Shown piece after piece: positions 53,248-62,471 of a stretch of DNA of 64,000 bases; within the stretch, counting starts at the first letter, position 1; every line of letters begins with the position of its first letter. The notes beneath the pieces are model-generated. The model was not told the origin of the DNA. It ran no database searches and worked only from the letters and a program-made list of their open reading frames with translations. This stretch comes from Ardenticatenaceae bacterium (GTDB lineage: Bacteria; Chloroflexota; Anaerolineae; Promineifilales; Promineifilaceae): assembly GCA_020634315.1 (NCBI GenBank), contig JACKBV010000025.1, positions 1 to 64,000 on the forward strand, in the 5' to 3' direction. A program made the translations under genes and the position numbers.

Positions 53248-55104
53248 TTAGGGTTGGCTCATTTGCGCCGCCCGTTCAGCCAGGTCTGGTCGCCCCTGCT
53301 GCTGCCACCACCATTCGTAGGCACTCATCTCTTGTTGTGTTTCCGAAATATTGGCGAGCAGCAGTCGCGCTTTATCAAATTCGCCCAACCACACGTAGCA
53401 ATAGCCGAGGTTTTTGGTAATGCCACGATGTCCGGGGTCGAGTTCGTGGGCGATTTCCAGATGGGAAACGGCCGTTTCATAATCCCGCTCCAGCATCGCA
53501 ATCAACCCCAACCGATACTGCGCCGCCACATTATCCGCATCCAGGTCAAGCACATTCGCCAATTGAGCGGCCACCGGCGCCAGCTCCACCGCCTGACGCC
53601 CATCATCCCACACATTGGTCGGCCAACCAGACAACTGCGCCCGCGCCAAAGACAACGCCCCCAAATTGGCTTGCCAACGCGCTTCCACCGTATCGCGGTC
53701 TAAAACCAACCAGGCAGCCCCAACAAGCGCCACTACGCCGACAAACAGCAATACAGGGCGAAACACGGCCGTCCAGCGTATATTCGCATCGGCCACCAGC
53801 GCGGTAGCCAGACCGGGCATTGCTAAAAATAAGGGCGTGGCGAGCACGCCTGACCAGGCACCCGTTGTCGGCGCAGATATTAACGAAATGCGTATGGTTC
53901 CATAAAAAGAATCATCCAACAGCCCGTGCAGCAGCATCGTCACCAATCCCACAGCCACTGCCCAATGCCAGACCGTTACCTCAGACGAGGAGCCATTCTT
54001 CTTGATTTGCAAGCGGAAGATATGGGCAAACAACATCCAGCCCGTGCCCACCATAAACACAGTAAACGAGAGAAAGCCAATCACGCCCTGTTCCAGCCAG
54101 ACATCTAAAAACAAATTATGTGCATAACTCAAGACAAAGTGCGGGACAACTTGAATGTATTGGGCGTAAAATCCACCAAATGAAGCCAGGCCAGCTCCGG
54201 TAAAAAAGCAAACCTGGATCAATCGCCAGGTTTGTTTATAAAGCACAAAGCGACCGGTGCTGCCCGTACCACCGGACATATTGAGCATAATGCCGACAAT
54301 GGGCAGCACACCAATGCCGACCATAATCAAAATGAACAATACAGCTAATGTTGTGCGGCTGATCGCCATGCGGCGCGATTGCAAAATGCGCAGGCTGCCC
54401 CACCACCCGACAATCACGGCCAGGCTCACAATTAAGGCGACCCAGGCGGCGCGTGAACTGCTAAGCAGCAGGGCAAAGAACATGATCCCATTCGCCAGCA
54501 AAATGCCAACCAATGCCAACCAGGTTCCCGCAGAAGTTTGCGCCTTGCCAATAAGCGGACGCCCGGTTTGCCAAACCAGAGCCATGCCCAATGGCGCAAA
54601 TGTGGCGATGACACCGCCGACCAGGTTTGGATGCAGCGGGGGGGCTGTGAGCAACGGCCGTTTCCCCATCCACCACACACCTAACCGCGTCAACACATTA
54701 AAATCAGTCGGCCATTGCTGCCAGTTGTGCGTCAACAAGAAATAAACAGCCAGCCCGACGGCAATGCCCCACAACAAAGCGCCACCCCATTGCACCGCAT
54801 GGCGGGGCAAGGCAGCCAGAGATATAAACACAAACAAGGCCCCGATGAGAATCCACAATTTCCCTTCAGCCTGCCCCCGATCATAGGCTGTCCACACCGC
54901 AAAAAGGGCTGTGCCGAAAAACAAAAGCAGCAAGCCAGAAAAGGGTGTTGCGGGAAGAGAGAAACGGCCGTTTCGCCACCAAACCAACCAGGGCAGCACA
55001 ATCACCACCACCGGCAACCACGTCACCTGCCCCGGAAACATCAGCCAGACAAATCCACAGGCCAATGAAATGAGTACGAACAAAATAGGCACATATTTTT
55101 TCAT
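53248..55104 (-). CDS. O-antigen ligase-like membrane protein with TPR tail
   Basis: About 618 residues. ATG at 55104; a GTG at 55110 is equally possible. It has roughly 12 membrane helices and a Wzy_C-type loop (VLSYAHNLFLDVWLEQGVIG). The C-terminal soluble part of about 150 residues carries TPR-like repeats (AAQYRLGLIAMLERDYETAV, then HRGITKNLGYCYVWLGEFD). It is the second ligase/polymerase of the locus. The TPR tail probably recruits partners. A terminator hairpin lies just upstream. Confidence 0.82.
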   Translation of the reverse strand: MKKYVPILFVLISLACGFVWLMFPGQVTWLPVVVIVLPWLVWWRNGRFSLPATPFSGLLLLFFGTALFAVWTAYDRGQAEGKLWILIGALFVFISLAALPRHAVQWGGALLWGIAVGLAVYFLLTHNWQQWPTDFNVLTRLGVWWMGKRPLLTAPPLHPNLVGGVIATFAPLGMALVWQTGRPLIGKAQTSAGTWLALVGILLANGIMFFALLLSSSRAAWVALIVSLAVIVGWWGSLRILQSRRMAISRTTLAVLFILIMVGIGVLPIVGIMLNMSGGTGSTGRFVLYKQTWRLIQVCFFTGAGLASFGGFYAQYIQVVPHFVLSYAHNLFLDVWLEQGVIGFLSFTVFMVGTGWMLFAHIFRLQIKKNGSSSEVTVWHWAVAVGLVTMLLHGLLDDSFYGTIRISLISAPTTGAWSGVLATPLFLAMPGLATALVADANIRWTAVFRPVLLFVGVVALVGAAWLVLDRDTVEARWQANLGALSLARAQLSGWPTNVWDDGRQAVELAPVAAQLANVLDLDADNVAAQYRLGLIAMLERDYETAVSHLEIAHELDPGHRGITKNLGYCYVWLGEFDKARLLLANISETQQEMSAYEWWWQQQGRPDLAERAAQMSQP

Positions 55105-55110
55105 ATTCAC

Positions 55111-55145
55111 ATAAATAAAAACGCGGTACGTTACCGTACCGCATT
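55111..55145 (-). terminator. Intrinsic terminator after the radical SAM gene
   Basis: GCGGTACG (55123-55130), loop, CGTACCGC (55135-55142). Read on the minus strand, a T-rich tail (TTTTTATTT) follows. It ends the radical SAM transcript just ahead of the ligase gene, which may reduce that gene's expression. Confidence 0.82.
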
Positions 55146-55171
55146 TTTAAACTCATTCACTTACGTACGAC

Positions 55172-56863
55172 CTACTCACTGCCGCTCGTTTGCCAGCTAA
55201 GGGTTTGCAACCCGACGCTGACAGCAGATTTCAAAGTAGACAAGTCAGTCGTCAACATCTTCATATACGTTTTCACCGGTTCAGGACGCATCGCCCACTC
55301 ACGGAAAGCGCGTTTCTGCCAATATAGCAGCCGCTCCGCCGGTAAGCCTTCATAGTCCAGCACCGTTCCCTTATCCATGTCCACATGTTCCCAGCGCGTG
55401 CCAGGGCGGAACCAATCATTTTCCACTACTTCAAAGAAGAAGGGCGTACCGGGATAAGGCGCAGCCACATGGAACAGCGCAATGTCCAGCGGCAAAGATT
55501 TAGAGAATTTAATCGTATCTTGAATCGTTTCTTCTGTTTCACCGGGCAAACCGATGATGAAGTAACCCCAGTTCATGATGCCCGCATTGCGTGCCCATTG
55601 CAAGGAACGCGCGGCTTTGTCCGGGTAAGCGCCTTTGCGTGCATGACGCAAAATCTGCTCATTACCGCTTTCAATACCCCAGGAGATAAGACGGCAGCCC
55701 GCCTTACCCATCATTGCCAGCATTTCCTCGTCCACATAATCCACACGGCTGTTGCATGTCCACTTGAGGCCGATATTCTGCTCGATCATCAACTTGCACA
55801 GCCCCATCACCTGGTCTCGGCTGACAGTGAAAAGGTCGGAATACATGTGAATGTTGTTCATGCCCAGCTTCTTCAAAATCCACATCTCTTCCATGATGTT
55901 CTCTGGGGAACGCACACGCACAGAGTATTGGTAGCTGACATGCTTGATGCAGTAGGTACAGCCGGCCGGACAACCACGACTGGTGACGATGAAGGTAAAT
56001 GGCCCGTTAATCAACGGCATCCGGTATTTTTCCATCGGCAGCAGGTGATGCATTGGATGGGGCATATCATCGAGATTGGCAATAAACGGCCGTGTCTCAT
56101 TGATCACCACATCAGCACCGTCACGCCAAACCAGCCCCTTAATTCCGTGCATATTGACGGAGCCATCCTCATTAAAAGAGGGGGCGTAGGTTGGATCATG
56201 ATCGGCAAATAACTTTTGAATGTTCGCCGAACGCTGGTCAATCTTTCCTTCCAGGTGATCCAATAAATCACGGATCGTCAGGTCTGGCTCACCCATCAAA
56301 ATGTAATCCAACGTTGGATACGGCCGCATCGTTTCGCGTGGAATGGGCGTCACATGTGTGCCAAAAGCAATCGTCTGTGCGCCACGCGCCTTCGCCAAAA
56401 AACAACCATATATGTCATTTTCCAGCGTGGGGGCTGTCACTTGCGTCATGTAATATTTGGGCTTGAACTGATCCAGTTTCTTGGTGAATTCAGGCCAGCC
56501 CATACGCTCGGCATTGGCATCAATAATGGCAATTTTATGGTCCGGGTAGAGAAGTGCAGCCATTTGTGCCAGCGATACTTGCGGCCAAACCATATTTTCC
56601 CGTGTGCGTCGCCCGACGCGATGCTGCGTGCGAATCCACAAGCCGCCATCTGGTGTGGGTGGGTTGACGAGAAGAATGTCAACGGCCGTTTCCGGGCGCT
56701 TCGTTTCCAATAAACCCTGGCGTACAATCTCGTCCGCATTGGGGAAATTTGCCATCCGCAATTTAGGCACGCGCCGGGTTCCTAAATTCTCGCGCAAGGA
56801 ATTATTATCTTTTCCATTCCCATTTGTGGGTACTTGCACATCATCTAGATTAATGTGACTCAT
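55172..56863 (-). CDS. B12-binding radical SAM protein
   Basis: 563 residues, start at 56863 because GGAGGT lies seven bases upstream. A cobalamin-binding-like N-terminal half (VDILLVNPPTPDGG and following, about 60-215) precedes the radical SAM core with CPAGCTYC (Cys 298, 302, 305), and IIGLPGETEETIQD. Such enzymes use B12 and SAM for methyl transfer or carbon rearrangement, often on lipids or sugar-linked compounds. It lies between a GT2 gene and a ligase. The substrate is unknown; a modified lipid carrier or glycan is possible. BchE/HpnJ-like families are the nearest I know. Confidence 0.85.
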   Translation of the reverse strand: MSHINLDDVQVPTNGNGKDNNSLRENLGTRRVPKLRMANFPNADEIVRQGLLETKRPETAVDILLVNPPTPDGGLWIRTQHRVGRRTRENMVWPQVSLAQMAALLYPDHKIAIIDANAERMGWPEFTKKLDQFKPKYYMTQVTAPTLENDIYGCFLAKARGAQTIAFGTHVTPIPRETMRPYPTLDYILMGEPDLTIRDLLDHLEGKIDQRSANIQKLFADHDPTYAPSFNEDGSVNMHGIKGLVWRDGADVVINETRPFIANLDDMPHPMHHLLPMEKYRMPLINGPFTFIVTSRGCPAGCTYCIKHVSYQYSVRVRSPENIMEEMWILKKLGMNNIHMYSDLFTVSRDQVMGLCKLMIEQNIGLKWTCNSRVDYVDEEMLAMMGKAGCRLISWGIESGNEQILRHARKGAYPDKAARSLQWARNAGIMNWGYFIIGLPGETEETIQDTIKFSKSLPLDIALFHVAAPYPGTPFFFEVVENDWFRPGTRWEHVDMDKGTVLDYEGLPAERLLYWQKRAFREWAMRPEPVKTYMKMLTTDLSTLKSAVSVGLQTLSWQTSGSE

Positions 56864-56960
56864 TTGTTGACCTCCGCACTCAGACACCCTGCGCCTGAGC
56901 CTATTTGCGTGTAATAATCAGGATTATGACGATTAAATGTTACGGTTTTTCTTACAATAA

Positions 56961-57001
56961 TAATAAAAACTGGCAGCGACACCGCAAAAGGCAAGGCTGC
57001 C
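56961..57001 (-). terminator. Terminator of the GT2 gene
   Basis: GGCAGC and GCTGCC stem with an 18-base loop; on the minus strand a T-rich stretch (GTTTTTATTA) follows. It lies just after the GT2 stop at 57015. Confidence 0.65.
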
Positions 57002-57014
57002 GCCACACAGACTC

Positions 57015-58211
57015 TTAGACAAGCCCCATATCTTTCTTGGTCAACATCTCTCGCTGGCCGAGTTCTTCCAAAACACGCAACAATATCCAATAAATCAGCA
57101 GTTGCACACCAACCAGAGTGCTCATAGCACTCACCAGCAGGTACAACCAGAGACGCTCAACCGGCCAACCGCTTACACCAAGGGCCAGGCTAACAATGGC
57201 AACAAGTGTCCCTAAAACAATCCCCAAGGCACCAAGCCAGCCAAAATGATGGTTTAACGGTTTCTTAAAAACGGGTTTGCCAAACAAGCCCTGGCGTACC
57301 GGCTGCTTGTGGAAAATGGACACGGTGTAATTAAAGGTGACACCCAAAGCAAACAAACTGACGCCAACAACCGCCGCCACCATAGCTGTGAATACGGCCG
57401 TTACACCCCAGGCACCCAATTCCGTGACACCACTCAAACGGGTGATAATCAACCCCAAAATAATCAACGCCGCGACACCAACACTGGCGACGCCAATCAT
57501 GCCCAAAATCCGTACCGGGTTATAAGTCAGCGCCGTCCAAACCATCGACTGCAAGAAAAGCGTGCCATCATGCACCACACTCAGTTTAGAGCGGCCAAGA
57601 CGTTCACTATATGGAATGGGGATTTCCGCGACCTTGATTTTCTCATGAACCGCACGCGTGCTCATGACCGGTGTCAGATTCAATCCATCGGGCAATGGGT
57701 ACAGTCGCTGCATCACTTCACGGCGAAATACGCGCATACCACTGGCGCTGTCTGTCACGCGCTGGCGACCAATCAAAGAAAGCAAATTGGCGAAAAAGAA
57801 GTTGCCAATACGGCGCGTAACAGGCATTTGGCTGTCAGCCCCCGCCATGCGCGAGCCAATCACCAATTCAGTGCCCTTCAATGCCTCCACACAAAGCTGT
57901 GGGAAATGTTCGGGGGGATAGGTGCCATCGGCATCTAAAAAGCCAATCAATTCGCCGACAGAGGAGTTAAACCCGGTCTTTAGTGCGCCGCCATACCCCT
58001 TATTTTGCTCATGTTGAATCAACCGGACACCTTCAATGGAACGGGTAATTTCTACAGTCCGATCTTTAGAGCCATCATCGACAACGATTAACTCTAAATT
58101 ATCAACGCCAACTTTCGCCAGGTCATCGCGCACCGACAAGACACGCCGGGCAATTTCTTCAATACCATCTTCCTCGTTATATGCGGGAATAACAACAGAC
58201 AATGTGGTCAT
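57015..58211 (-). CDS. Polyprenol-phosphate GT2 glycosyltransferase
   Basis: 398 residues. GT-A domain with VVIPAYNEEDGIEEIA, VDDGSKDRT, and FLDADGTYPPEH (DxD). Then a four-helix membrane C-terminus. The layout is that of DPM1/GtrB-type enzymes, which make polyprenyl-phosphate sugars. Its product could feed the GT-C enzyme at 28357. It is 35 bases downstream of the acyltransferase gene. Confidence 0.88.
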   Translation of the reverse strand: MTTLSVVIPAYNEEDGIEEIARRVLSVRDDLAKVGVDNLELIVVDDGSKDRTVEITRSIEGVRLIQHEQNKGYGGALKTGFNSSVGELIGFLDADGTYPPEHFPQLCVEALKGTELVIGSRMAGADSQMPVTRRIGNFFFANLLSLIGRQRVTDSASGMRVFRREVMQRLYPLPDGLNLTPVMSTRAVHEKIKVAEIPIPYSERLGRSKLSVVHDGTLFLQSMVWTALTYNPVRILGMIGVASVGVAALIILGLIITRLSGVTELGAWGVTAVFTAMVAAVVGVSLFALGVTFNYTVSIFHKQPVRQGLFGKPVFKKPLNHHFGWLGALGIVLGTLVAIVSLALGVSGWPVERLWLYLLVSAMSTLVGVQLLIYWILLRVLEELGQREMLTKKDMGLV

Positions 58212-58245
58212 AACTTTCTAGCACCTGTGATCTAAATCAGTTCGT

Positions 58246-58977
58246 TTAATAAATAATGCGATCCTGTTTCGGTTCGCTGCCATCAATTTGTTTAATAACG
58301 CGGGCGGGAACGCCGCCCACGACAGTATGCGGTGGTACGTCTTTGGTAACAACGGCACCGGCCGCCACAACTGCACCTTTACCAACCCGAACACCATCTG
58401 TGATCACCGCACCAGCCCCCAACCAGACATCATCTTCGATGACGATGCCCTCGGCGGTGATGCCTTGATCGACAAACGGCCGTTTCGGGTCATCAAATAC
58501 ATGATTTACAGCAATAATTTGCGTAAACGGCGACGTGTAGACACGGTCGCCAATCGTCACGCCGCCCTGCCCGCGAATAACACTATATTCACCCACCAGG
58601 CTGTTCTTGCCAATTTTAATCCCCGACTGCGGCATATCGCGGAAATTGTACACATGCAGCACCGCGCCATGCATCACAATCGTTTCATCCCCAATCTCAA
58701 TGCCATTCGGCGTCGCGTGCAAATAAGTCCCCTGATCCAGGTAAACACCGTGACCCAAATGAATATTATTGGCAAAACGAATCCGCACATTGCTATCAAT
58801 CGCCGCCATACCATCCATCTTCATGATCAGACGGTACAAAACGCCGCGAATGCCAATGCCAACCAGCGTCGGAATCCAGCCAACCAACAAAAAAAGCGTC
58901 TGTTCCAGAACATAACGCCCGAAACCGGACGCCTGCCGGTTCAAGTACAATTGAAGATTACGAATTATTGAAGACAC
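58246..58977 (-). CDS. Hexapeptide-repeat O-acyltransferase
   Basis: 243 residues. An N-terminal helical region is followed by a left-handed beta-helix of repeats such as VTIGDRVYTSPFTQIIAVNH (about 135-160), with the catalytic His in AVNHVF, then IVIEDDVWLGAGAVITDGV and KGAVVAAGAVVTKDVPP. It transfers an acetyl or other acyl group to a sugar, probably decorating the glycan. It starts with GTG at 58977; no strong ribosome-binding site. It is the first gene of the minus-strand locus. Confidence 0.88.
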   Translation of the reverse strand: MSSIIRNLQLYLNRQASGFGRYVLEQTLFLLVGWIPTLVGIGIRGVLYRLIMKMDGMAAIDSNVRIRFANNIHLGHGVYLDQGTYLHATPNGIEIGDETIVMHGAVLHVYNFRDMPQSGIKIGKNSLVGEYSVIRGQGGVTIGDRVYTSPFTQIIAVNHVFDDPKRPFVDQGITAEGIVIEDDVWLGAGAVITDGVRVGKGAVVAAGAVVTKDVPPHTVVGGVPARVIKQIDGSEPKQDRIIY

Positions 58978-59181
58978 GTGGATTTTATAAAATTACAATG
59001 AGATGGATAAGATGAAATAGAGCATAACACACGCCCCACCATCGCACAAACTTATTAAATGTAGTCTGGCGACCCACCTGATTTTGTATAAAGCTGTTAA
59101 TGGTTAAAATTAGCCGAATATCAACCGAATTATGTCCAACCTATCTTACGACACATCTTACACTGGACGAGGCAATCACTG
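58978..59181. promoter_or_regulatory. Divergent promoter region
   Basis: About 200 AT-rich bases between the acyltransferase (minus) and rfbG (plus) genes; both promoters should lie here. A TATAAA near 59085 is a possible -10 element without a convincing -35 element. Confidence 0.45.
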
Positions 59182-60294
59182 ATGAAGAATCTCTTTGCAA
59201 ACACCTACGAAGGCAGAACCGTTTTCGTGACCGGCCATACCGGCTTCAAAGGATCGTGGCTCACAGCCTGGCTGCAACAATTGGGCGCACACGTCGTGGG
59301 CTACAGCTTGCCCGAAGCCCCCACACATCCTAGCAATTTCGCTGTTTGCCAGCTTGAGCAGCAAATAGCTGATTTGCGCGGAGACATTCGGGACTATGAA
59401 ACATTGCAACAAGCCATGACGACACATGCGCCATCTGTCGTCTTTCACCTGGCAGCACAACCGATTGTGCTGCGCGGCGTAGCCGAACCCAAATTGACAT
59501 TCGACACCAATGCTGGCGGCACTGTCAATCTGCTGGAGGCAGTGCGCCAGACGCCATCGGTGCAAGCGGTTGTGGTCGTGACCACAGATAAGGTGTACAC
59601 CAATCAGGAATGGCTGTGGGGATACCGCGAGACGGATTTGCTGGGAGGACATGCACCGTATGGAGCCAGCAAGGCGATGGCTGAATTGGCAACGGCCGCT
59701 TATCGCAACACCTATTTCCCAGCCGACCGCTACACAGAACATGGCGTCGCCATCGCCACCGCACGCGCCGGAAATGTCATCGGCGGCGGTGATTTCGGCC
59801 AATACCGTTTGGTGCCCGACTGCATGAAAGCCTTGATGGCAGGCGATCCCATTGGCGTGCGTAATCCGCTGAGTATACGGCCGTGGCAACACGTTCTCGA
59901 ACCACTCAGCGGCTACCTCTGGCTGGCAGCCAAACTGCTGAACGACGGCCCCGCTTACGCAGAAGCGTGGAACTTTGGGCCACGAGAACAGCAAGGCATA
60001 TCCGCCCAAGCCCTGGCTGAAAAGTTAATAGCATTATGGGGCAGCGGCTCGTGGATGCACACAGACCCCGGTTTTGCCAAAGTAGAAACGGGCATACTGC
60101 GCCTCAGTTGGGAAAAAGCAGCCACCCGTTTAGGCTGGCAACCCGTGTACACCTGGGAAGAAGCCTTGGCTGAAATCGTTTCCTGGTTCAAAGCCTACCA
60201 ACAACAAAGCGATATGCGTGCCATTCTGCAACAACATATCCTGGCGCATGTGCAGCGTGCGCAAGAGCAAGGATTAGCCTGGGCCACAACTTAA
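59182..60294 (+). CDS. rfbG: CDP-glucose 4,6-dehydratase
   Basis: 370 residues. Extended SDR: GHTGFKGSW cofactor motif near 18-26, TTDKVY, active-site YGASKAMAE (Y-x3-K), and GNVIGGGDF. The FVTGHTGFKGSW...TDKVYTNQEW pattern is typical of CDP-glucose dehydratase. It makes CDP-4-keto-6-deoxyglucose, the entry to 3,6-dideoxyhexoses or other CDP-sugars. The partner rfbF (cytidylyltransferase) is not in the window. It is oriented away from the glycan locus. Confidence 0.88.
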   Translation: MKNLFANTYEGRTVFVTGHTGFKGSWLTAWLQQLGAHVVGYSLPEAPTHPSNFAVCQLEQQIADLRGDIRDYETLQQAMTTHAPSVVFHLAAQPIVLRGVAEPKLTFDTNAGGTVNLLEAVRQTPSVQAVVVVTTDKVYTNQEWLWGYRETDLLGGHAPYGASKAMAELATAAYRNTYFPADRYTEHGVAIATARAGNVIGGGDFGQYRLVPDCMKALMAGDPIGVRNPLSIRPWQHVLEPLSGYLWLAAKLLNDGPAYAEAWNFGPREQQGISAQALAEKLIALWGSGSWMHTDPGFAKVETGILRLSWEKAATRLGWQPVYTWEEALAEIVSWFKAYQQQSDMRAILQQHILAHVQRAQEQGLAWATT

Positions 60295-60330
60295 ACAGCC
60301 CTTTTTTCTCTCGCGTGCCAATTTTAGGGA

Positions 60331-60358
60331 TTGACAAACCATCGTCGCATTGTATAAT
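60331..60358 (+). promoter_or_regulatory. Sigma70 promoter of the regulator/MFS operon
   Basis: TTGACA at 60331-60336 and TATAAT at 60353-60358, spacer 16 bases: both hexamers are consensus. It lies 63 bases upstream of the regulator's ATG. Confidence 0.85.
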
Positions 60359-60369
60359 GCGCCTATCTG

Positions 60370-60385
60370 TTTGAATAAATTCAAA
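60370..60385. promoter_or_regulatory. Palindromic operator candidate
   Basis: TTTGAATAAATTCAAA is a perfect 7+2+7 palindrome, placed just after the expected transcription start of the promoter at 60331-60358. This is a good site for repression by the dimeric winged-helix regulator encoded next. Confidence 0.7.
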
Positions 60386-60420
60386 TGATAAAATAGAATT
60401 TTTCGTTACACAAGATTCCA

Positions 60421-61029
60421 ATGACTGATTTATTTCAACCGGCCGACGAGTTTATTATTGAAGATTTGGACACGCTGAAAGTTATTGCCGATCCGCTGCG
60501 CATCGACATTATGGAAACGGTCGGGCAGCAAGCACGGCCAGCTAAAGATATAGCGGCGGAACTTGGCAGAGAACCGAGCAAGCTCTATTACCACATTAAC
60601 CTGCTGGAGAAACACCAGTTGATTCGCGTGGTAGAAACGCGGATTGTGTCTGGCATCATTGAAAAATGGTACCGTGTGGCAGCCAAAAGCATCCGCGTTG
60701 CGCCGCATCTGTTAACCCCTGGTGAAGAAAATGACGAAGGGATAGAGATGTTTCTCTCTGGCATTTTTGACAGAACCAAATCAGATTTGCGGCACAGCTT
60801 GCTTAGTGGCGTGGCAAAGCTAGAGGGGGAGAAGGAGAAACGGCCGTTATTCGTCCACCTTCGTCCACGCCTCACCGCCGCCCAATATCAAGAATTAAAA
60901 GACAAGCTGGAAGAAATCTTGAAAACATTGGGCGAAAAAGAAGACGAAACAACGAGCGACGACAAACAGATTTACGGCTTAACCCTTGCCCTCTACCCCT
61001 CCTTAGGGCCAGAAGAAAATCAAGAATAA
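60421..61029 (+). CDS. ArsR-like winged-helix transcription regulator
   Basis: 202 residues. HTH domain about 17-90: LKVIADPLRIDIMETVG, AKDIAAELGREPSKLYYHINLLEKHQLIRV. A charged helical C-terminal half (about 110-200, with long KLEEILKTLGEKEDE helix) probably dimerises or binds a ligand. No cysteine metal site is seen, so it is not a typical metal sensor. It is ten bases from the MFS gene, so it likely controls it and itself through the palindrome at 60370. Confidence 0.88.
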   Translation: MTDLFQPADEFIIEDLDTLKVIADPLRIDIMETVGQQARPAKDIAAELGREPSKLYYHINLLEKHQLIRVVETRIVSGIIEKWYRVAAKSIRVAPHLLTPGEENDEGIEMFLSGIFDRTKSDLRHSLLSGVAKLEGEKEKRPLFVHLRPRLTAAQYQELKDKLEEILKTLGEKEDETTSDDKQIYGLTLALYPSLGPEENQE

Positions 61030-61039
61030 GGAAATCTCA

Positions 61040-62323
61040 ATGAAAGAAAATGCTCATTTCACTGTTCGTGATCTGCTGCGGATCCGCGAATTTCGTTGGC
61101 TGTGGTTGGGGCAAATCGTCTCCAATTTTGGCGACGCCGTGACGCATTTGACGCTCGTTTTGTTCATTAACCGCGTCACGGAGGGTTCGACAACGGCCAT
61201 CGCTTACCTGCTCATCGCCCTGGCTTTGCCCAGAGCAACCATTGGGTTGGTGGCGGGCGTGTTTGCCGACCGCTGGGATCGTAAGCGCACGATGATTGTC
61301 TCCGACCTGCTGCGCGGCGTTCTCATTTTGGCTTTCATTTTTCTCAGCGTAAACAACACACAGCTATGGCTGCTGTACATGATTGCCTTCATCCATTCGG
61401 CCATTGGCGCGTTCTTTTTGCCCGCCCGCAGTGCCTTGATTCCCAACTTGGTGCCGAAGGAAGGGCTGCTCGCCGCCAATTCGCTGTCGCAAATGAGCAT
61501 GGTTTTCCTTCAAGTGCTGGGCACGGCCGCTGCCGGGTTTATTGTCGGCGTATTGGACACATTTTGGCCGGCATTTGTCATCGACGCCGTGACGTTCTTT
61601 GTCTCGGCGCTGTTTGTCGCCCAGGTGCAGGTTGCCACGCAACGGAAAGAGACACGGGAAACGGCCGTTTCCACACTCATCCAGGCCGTCAACAGCGAAC
61701 TGCGCGAAGGCATGCGCATCATGCTGCATAATCGCGTGCTGCTCGGCACATTGGTCGCCATCGGCGTTACCATGTTTGGCCTGGGCGCAGTCAATGTTCT
61801 GCTGCCGCCCCTGCTCATCAACGATTTGCATGTATCCGAAACCTGGTTTGGCGCGGTTGAATTTGCGCAAACCCTGGCAATGATCATCAGCGGCAGTTTT
61901 GTCGCCATTCTCGCGGCACGCTTTAAGCCAACGAGTCTGATCAGCGGCAATTTGCTCATTTTGGGCGTGATGGTTTGCATCCTGTCATTGATCACGACGG
62001 TCTGGCATGTCCTGCCAATCTTGTTTGTGATTGGCCTGGTTGTGACGCCGCTGAATGCTGCCGTAGCCACAATTGTGCAAACGGCCGTTTCCGATGACGT
62101 GCGCGGGCGTATCTCCGCCGCACTGGGAGCCATTGTCCAGGCTGCCATGCTCATTTCGATGTTTGCCACCGGAGCTGTCGCGGCAGCAATCGGTGTACGG
62201 AACGTTTTTATCGTTAGTGGTATAATCGTTGTCACGGCTGGAATTATCGCCGGTTGGATTTTTCGCAGTCAGCATTCACCCCAGCTCGAAATCGAACTGC
62301 AACCCAGTCCCGAACATTTGTAA
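61040..62323 (+). CDS. MFS efflux transporter (MFS_3-like)
   Basis: 427 residues and about 12 membrane segments. N-terminus FRWLWLGQIVSNFGDAVTHL, then loop VFADRWDRKRTMI, is typical of the MFS_3 drug/siderophore exporters. The C-terminal tail is polar. In an operon with the ArsR-like regulator, so its substrate probably induces it. Substrate unknown; a small hydrophobic compound is plausible. Confidence 0.88.
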   Translation: MKENAHFTVRDLLRIREFRWLWLGQIVSNFGDAVTHLTLVLFINRVTEGSTTAIAYLLIALALPRATIGLVAGVFADRWDRKRTMIVSDLLRGVLILAFIFLSVNNTQLWLLYMIAFIHSAIGAFFLPARSALIPNLVPKEGLLAANSLSQMSMVFLQVLGTAAAGFIVGVLDTFWPAFVIDAVTFFVSALFVAQVQVATQRKETRETAVSTLIQAVNSELREGMRIMLHNRVLLGTLVAIGVTMFGLGAVNVLLPPLLINDLHVSETWFGAVEFAQTLAMIISGSFVAILAARFKPTSLISGNLLILGVMVCILSLITTVWHVLPILFVIGLVVTPLNAAVATIVQTAVSDDVRGRISAALGAIVQAAMLISMFATGAVAAAIGVRNVFIVSGIIVVTAGIIAGWIFRSQHSPQLEIELQPSPEHL

Positions 62324-62330
62324 GCAAAAA

Positions 62331-62449
62331 GTTAGGTAATCGGCAAGAAATTTTCAGAAATAAATCACGCGGAACCTTGCCGATTCCTTGAAGGAAACCG
62401 CAGATTGGGGCGTGTCGGTTATCCGAAAACTTTCTGCGGTTTACCTAAC
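62331..62449. ncRNA. Structured intergenic element with three-way-junction fold
   Basis: An outer stem, GTTAGGTAA (62331-62339) with TTACCTAAC (62441-62449), encloses two stems: ATCGGCAAG with CTTGCCGAT (62339-62347 / 62376-62384) and AAACCGCAGA with TCTGCGGTTT (62395-62404 / 62433-62442). A TTCCTT-G-AAGGAA palindrome (62384-62396) lies between them, and a small TCGG/CCGA hairpin lies inside the third. CACGC (62366) and GCGTG (62410) could form a loop-loop contact. It fills the gap between the MFS and peptidase genes. It could be an RNA element or a small mobile repeat; no second copy was seen in the window. Confidence 0.6.
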
Positions 62450-62471
62450 ACCACATAAAAGGAATTTCCCC

